This document shows positions 60,119 through 64,000 of a DNA stretch of 64,000 nucleotides, in pieces. Location: assembly GCF_910592395.1 (NCBI RefSeq), contig NC_088316.1:12650001-12714000 (forward strand), written 5' to 3'. The notes beneath the pieces were generated by a model. It had not been told where the DNA came from and made no database searches. It saw only the letters and a list, made by a program, of their open reading frames with translations. Position 1 is the stretch's first letter; each line of letters opens with the position of its first letter. This DNA is from Lineus longissimus. Its lineage: Eukaryota > Nemertea > Pilidiophora > Heteronemertea > Lineidae. Made by a program: the position numbers and the translations under genes.

Positions 60119-60576
60119 AGTAGTTCGCCTTCACGAGCCCCAAACGACGCGGACATAACATTTATGAATGGACAATAGTTTGAATTCTCTCTCATGGTGT
60201 TTCAGTTAATTGATAAAATTGAATGGAAGACATGTGGGTAAATGCATTGCATTGGAAGCAACATCAACACCTGTTACCCAGCCAGTCTATTGCTGACAAT
60301 AATTGATCGAATTCTTTTGCAATTTGAAATCTGATAATTGACTATGTGAAACCTATTTGATTAATTAAAACATCTGATACAGAGCCATTGAGTTCAATCA
60401 ATAGTCATTTTTGTTATATTATTGCTGTTTTTTCTCACGAATGATGCCAGCTCGATATGAATCTCCCAGTCGTACGTGGGACGGTCTGCGATAGTATTGG
60501 TGTGCACTGCCTTCTATATCCATGATCCATGATCTGCACATCTAATCGCAGTGCATACGAGCGATTTTTGTCGCTG

Positions 60577-60782
60577 CGACTTGCAACGTAGCGATGACAA
60601 CATGACGATTTTGGTTTGTTTGTTTTCAATTGTAATCACTCATCATGTTTTCATGGCCTTGTCGCTGGTCGCAGAGGTTACAAGTCGGGCGAGGATTCCT
60701 GTTTTGTGAGTGGTCGCCAATTCGGGCGACAACCCCCATGAAACTACCCATTCGACTATAACTAGATCGGGCAGTTTCACGG
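60577..60782. repeat. Two short inverted-repeat structures
   Basis: CGACTTGCAACG (60577) pairs loosely with GGTTACAAGTCG (to 60687), and TCGCTG/CAGCGA words lie nearby. A separate 47-base near-palindrome spans 60736-60782 (CCATGAAACTACCC against GGGCAGTTTCACGG). These may be remains of a small transposon. Confidence 0.4.
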
Positions 60783-63779
60783 AAATAGCTAGATATAGCT
60801 GCCGACACATGGTCGAATGTACAGCATTTTGCACAATATGTAAAAAAAGAAGCGATATCTCGCTAAATCTTCGCGCCGTTGTCAAGTGGTGTTAAACCAA
60901 TTGACAGAGCAAATTAAAAGTTTATCGTTGAAATCAACGAGAACATGCGCTGATGTGTACTTTTTGCGCAAGTGTACAGTGTTTTTAGGAAAGACGCCAA
61001 TAAATCTAAGAGGCAACTCGTAAATCAAGCTACGGCGGACCCGAGACTTGGTAATAAGCTGCGCAGTTGATTCTGCGGGTGTGAACGGCGGAATTCCCCA
61101 AATCGGCAACCACTCGCAAAACTGAGAACCTTGCCTGACTGTTTGCCCAGTGTTACACCCCGCTGTTACAGCAAGAGTTCGATATAGATCCACTTGTGGT
61201 TGAAAGCAGTTCAGCCGATCCGAGTGCATCGCCGAGATACGGGCTTTGAACACAATTTGATATCGATTGTATAGGTTCGAGTCCTCTCAGAGAGAAAAAT
61301 CCATAAAAAAGGCATTATTAATGTATGAGGTTGTACATTGCAGAATACATTTTATCGTTAGTTCAGTCTCTGTTTGTTCAATGTTGTTGTGTGTATCTAA
61401 TGTAAAGCTGATCGTCGTGTTGATAAATCCCGAAGACCACCAAAAACATCATACCATAATTGCGAAATCTTTAAATTATGATATTTGTTTTGACATTTAC
61501 AGGACTGAATGCTTGAATGTTAGCATATTACAAAATGGACACAATTTTGACTTTGACTTTTGACCTGTGTTTTTTCACATGACCTGCTAGCATTGGCATC
61601 AATTCGCGTTCATTCTATATGTTCTTCGTACTGTCAAGAACAGCACAGAAGATCTTCTTCTTTCCTCGAGTTGGAACCCTATGAGTTTATATTGCCCCTT
61701 GGATGTCTCAAACGTAAGGACCATCAAATATATCTAAGTCTAATTTTGAGAGGTTATTAGCAAAATCTGAAACTTTCCAGCAATAAATATTCATCACTCC
61801 AAGCTGCAAGTAGGATTTATTGAAAACCAATTAACCTTGGGAATGTTAACCATGTTAACTGTAAGTTTAAACCACTGGTCCCTTGGGGAACGAGTCTCCC
61901 CAGTGCATAATGTTATTTGTAATAAATTACTTCATAATTTCACCATCATTTTCCCGAGAGGACTTCTTATTCGGCGATAGATTTTACATAATTGTTTAAT
62001 TTTGAATATAATCTCATTTGATGGCTTCATCTGGTCATCGAGGATGAGTCAGAACTTGTCAAATAGCATTGAAACACTTTAAAGGCAGGATGATTTGCCG
62101 CTTTAGCCTTTAGTCTTTGGCAGATCCCTCTCCTTCACACAAAAGTGTAAGTCAACAACAAGATTTTCGTCAGACGTACACTCCGAAGAACGTTCAATTC
62201 AGCCACTCAAGATATTTTTATTTCAATAATGAACGATACATTCACGACAGAATTCCGATATTACTCTCAGATAGCAGCCTACAAGTACGTCTCACTGGTG
62301 ACAGCAGGTTTCCAATGCACCCTAAAAAAGTGGTGACTTTGATTTCGAGAAAAACAGATGTGAGAAAGTGTTCTTGGAGACCAGCCCTTTTTCAATTCAA
62401 ATTCAGCAAATCATTTGTTACACTATATGACAGATTTTCAAGCACAGCTCACCCACGCCTTAGGGACGCTCATTATTTGCAGTGATACTTGGAACAGATA
62501 TTTTCATTTCCAAAAAAACAATGTTTGCACTTTTATACTCGATATTCGCCAATAAATCGAAATTCGTGACTAGGTTACGTTTGATTGTGTACCTTAGCTA
62601 ACCAACAAAACTAAAGGTCTTTAAACCATGTCATCAACCTTACAGTTGACGAGCACAGCATTTAGTACATGGTAGCTCGACTGATCGATATTGCCAGGGA
62701 AGTCTGAACCAAAATGTCAACAGTTTCTTTGCTAAGCAACGAGAAACTCGGCGGCCGAGAACGTCGAAAGACTCTGGTTGAACCAATATTAATGAGTAGA
62801 TGTTCACAGTTAACTCTTCTCGTTTATCCGAAAGCAGGTAGATAGATGGAGGTTCAAAATGGTTTCTAAAAGGTAGTGTCCAAAGATGTTGAGCATTGTC
62901 AAAATTGCCGTTTGTAGGAGGATAAAGCTAGCTCTTGATGGGTACATTCGGATGTACCATTTTGTGTCATTTTAGTCATCACATCCCGTCTTAGTAATAG
63001 TCAGGAAGATAAAGGATAATTTGTAAAAGAACCTCAGCTTAGGTGAGCCCTTTCCCTGCTAGACCTTATGAACTTTCAACGAGCAGTCGACTGTGTAACA
63101 CAATAACACTGAAAGAAAATGAGTTCCACACAGTACGTGTCTTCACATTTTGAACAACGTCAACTGTGAAGAAAGGAAGTATGGCTTGAGCTGGTCCAGA
63201 AAAGAGGAGACATGCGAGACAGTTGAAATACTATCTCCACTACGACCTAATAATGTCTGTTTGTATTACCACAAGCTCTATAATATAGGACCTGGCTCTG
63301 ACACGTCGGATATTAATGTAGTTTTTACGAAGCTTACCAACATGGTAAGTTGCCAAGCCGACAAGCCTCCCGTGAGGTTTCCATAAGAAAATATTTGAAT
63401 CATAGCCTACTATAGTATAACCTCTTCAAATGTTAAAGAATGGATTTCTCCTGTCATCATTTTTACTCGGAAAGTAATACACCAATAAATTATCCTTCTC
63501 AAAATCTGTCTCTGACTTATACTCCCGTGTACATTAAACGATTATAATAATCCTTTTAGTTCATCCTAAAGCGATTTGCCGCGTCATGAATCAGGGGATA
63601 GGCGAACTGAACCTGTCTCAGTGGAATCCTTTATGTCATCCGATCCAGATTGATCTTTGCTTATTAATCTTTTGCTGTATACATTTGCGTATAGTTTTCA
63701 AATCTGAGATGGGGAAATTGACAAGGCAGATCATGCACGTTTAAGTCACGCCAGCCAATCTCAAACGAAACTTACTGAA

Positions 63780-63934
63780 GTGGAACCGCCCTTGTGGGCA
63801 CCTCTGTATGAAGAACACCTCTCTGTTAAGGTTTTGGTCCCAAATTGATTGTTTTCATTCAATTTGACCTATCCAATCGGGTCACCTCTCTCTTAGAGAG
63901 CATCCAAAGGGTGTCCGCAATAGAGAGGTTCTAC
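63780..63934 (+). mobile_element. MITE family I, forward copy
   Basis: The left end GTGGAACCGCCCTTGTGGGC is an inverted relative of the right end, which read inward is GTAGAACCTCTCTATTGCGG ACACC. The middle (GGTTTTGGTCCCAAATTGAT and CAATTTGACCTATCCAATCG) matches the reverse copy at 47713-47867. No ORF. Confidence 0.8.
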
Positions 63935-64000
63935 TACACATGTAGTACCGGGGATTGCATTTTGTTTCTAATTTTGCGATTTTTTAATTGGCTGAGGACA

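Larger units (their letters stand above)
58667..63779. other. Long non-coding stretch with small repeats and one weak exon candidate
   Basis: No recognised gene. It holds the X-box-like site at 59131, the duplication at 59972, the inverted repeats near 60577-60782, and an exon-like frame at 63134-63344 described under findings. A 123-codon reverse frame at 60882-61253 lies in a GC-richer block and is unrecognised. Confidence 0.4.

Noticed and set aside
61255-61300. GGTTCGAGTCC, a perfect tRNA B-box-like word
   Set aside because: The flanking bases do not form a good T stem, no A box lies upstream and no acceptor stem pairs. Not a tRNA.

Overview
This window looks like nuclear DNA from a marine invertebrate, most plausibly a deuterostome such as an echinoderm or hemichordate. 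That placement is inference. It rests on eukaryotic intergenic or intronic character, AT-rich composition, many small inverted-repeat transposons, minisatellites, and a strong excess of the palindromes TACATGTA and GTAGGCCTAY. Nothing resembles a bacterial operon, plasmid, phage or CRISPR locus. No tRNA, rRNA or recognisable protein domain was found.

No complete gene can be supported, and almost all reading frames present look like chance. The best coding signal is at 49596-49716 (+): an acidic N-terminus after an in-frame stop, ending at a modest splice donor or running on as a 44-codon ORF. Weaker candidate exons or ORFs are at 18223-18343 (+), 20656-20943 (-), 26013-26246 (-) and 28574-29281 (+). 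The last is the longest non-repeat frame in the window. None is recognised as a known family.

What the window does show clearly is repeat structure. There are at least seven unrelated non-autonomous inverted-repeat (MITE-like) families: A (435, 46112), C (7071, 51986, 58422; one copy flanked by TTAA on both sides), D (a 458-bp element at 35675 plus single ends at 10796 and 40565), E (20965), G (31414), H (46636) and I (47713, 63780). Two further dispersed families are B (785-1112, 19365, 20551, 27447) and F (28084, 52513). F carries a 41-bp tandem array in one copy and a single unit in the other. No transposase gene was found for any of them.

Tandem arrays include a 32-bp minisatellite open in all three forward frames (17257-17720), a 44-bp array (25253-25552) and a degenerate 26-30-bp array split by element F (28024-28442). 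There are also recent segmental tandem duplications at 6681, 22060, 23351, 44322 and 59972.

Candidate regulatory sequence includes several RFX X-box-like sites (the one at 12074 is a perfect palindrome), three phased nuclear-receptor-like sites at 11710-11763, a YY1-like ATGGCGGC at 50846, and several long hairpins (45641-45727, 54224-54272, 56404-56450). The general reading is a large intergenic or intronic region, perhaps around the 5' end of one gene near 49.6 kb, that has been repeatedly colonised by small DNA transposons.
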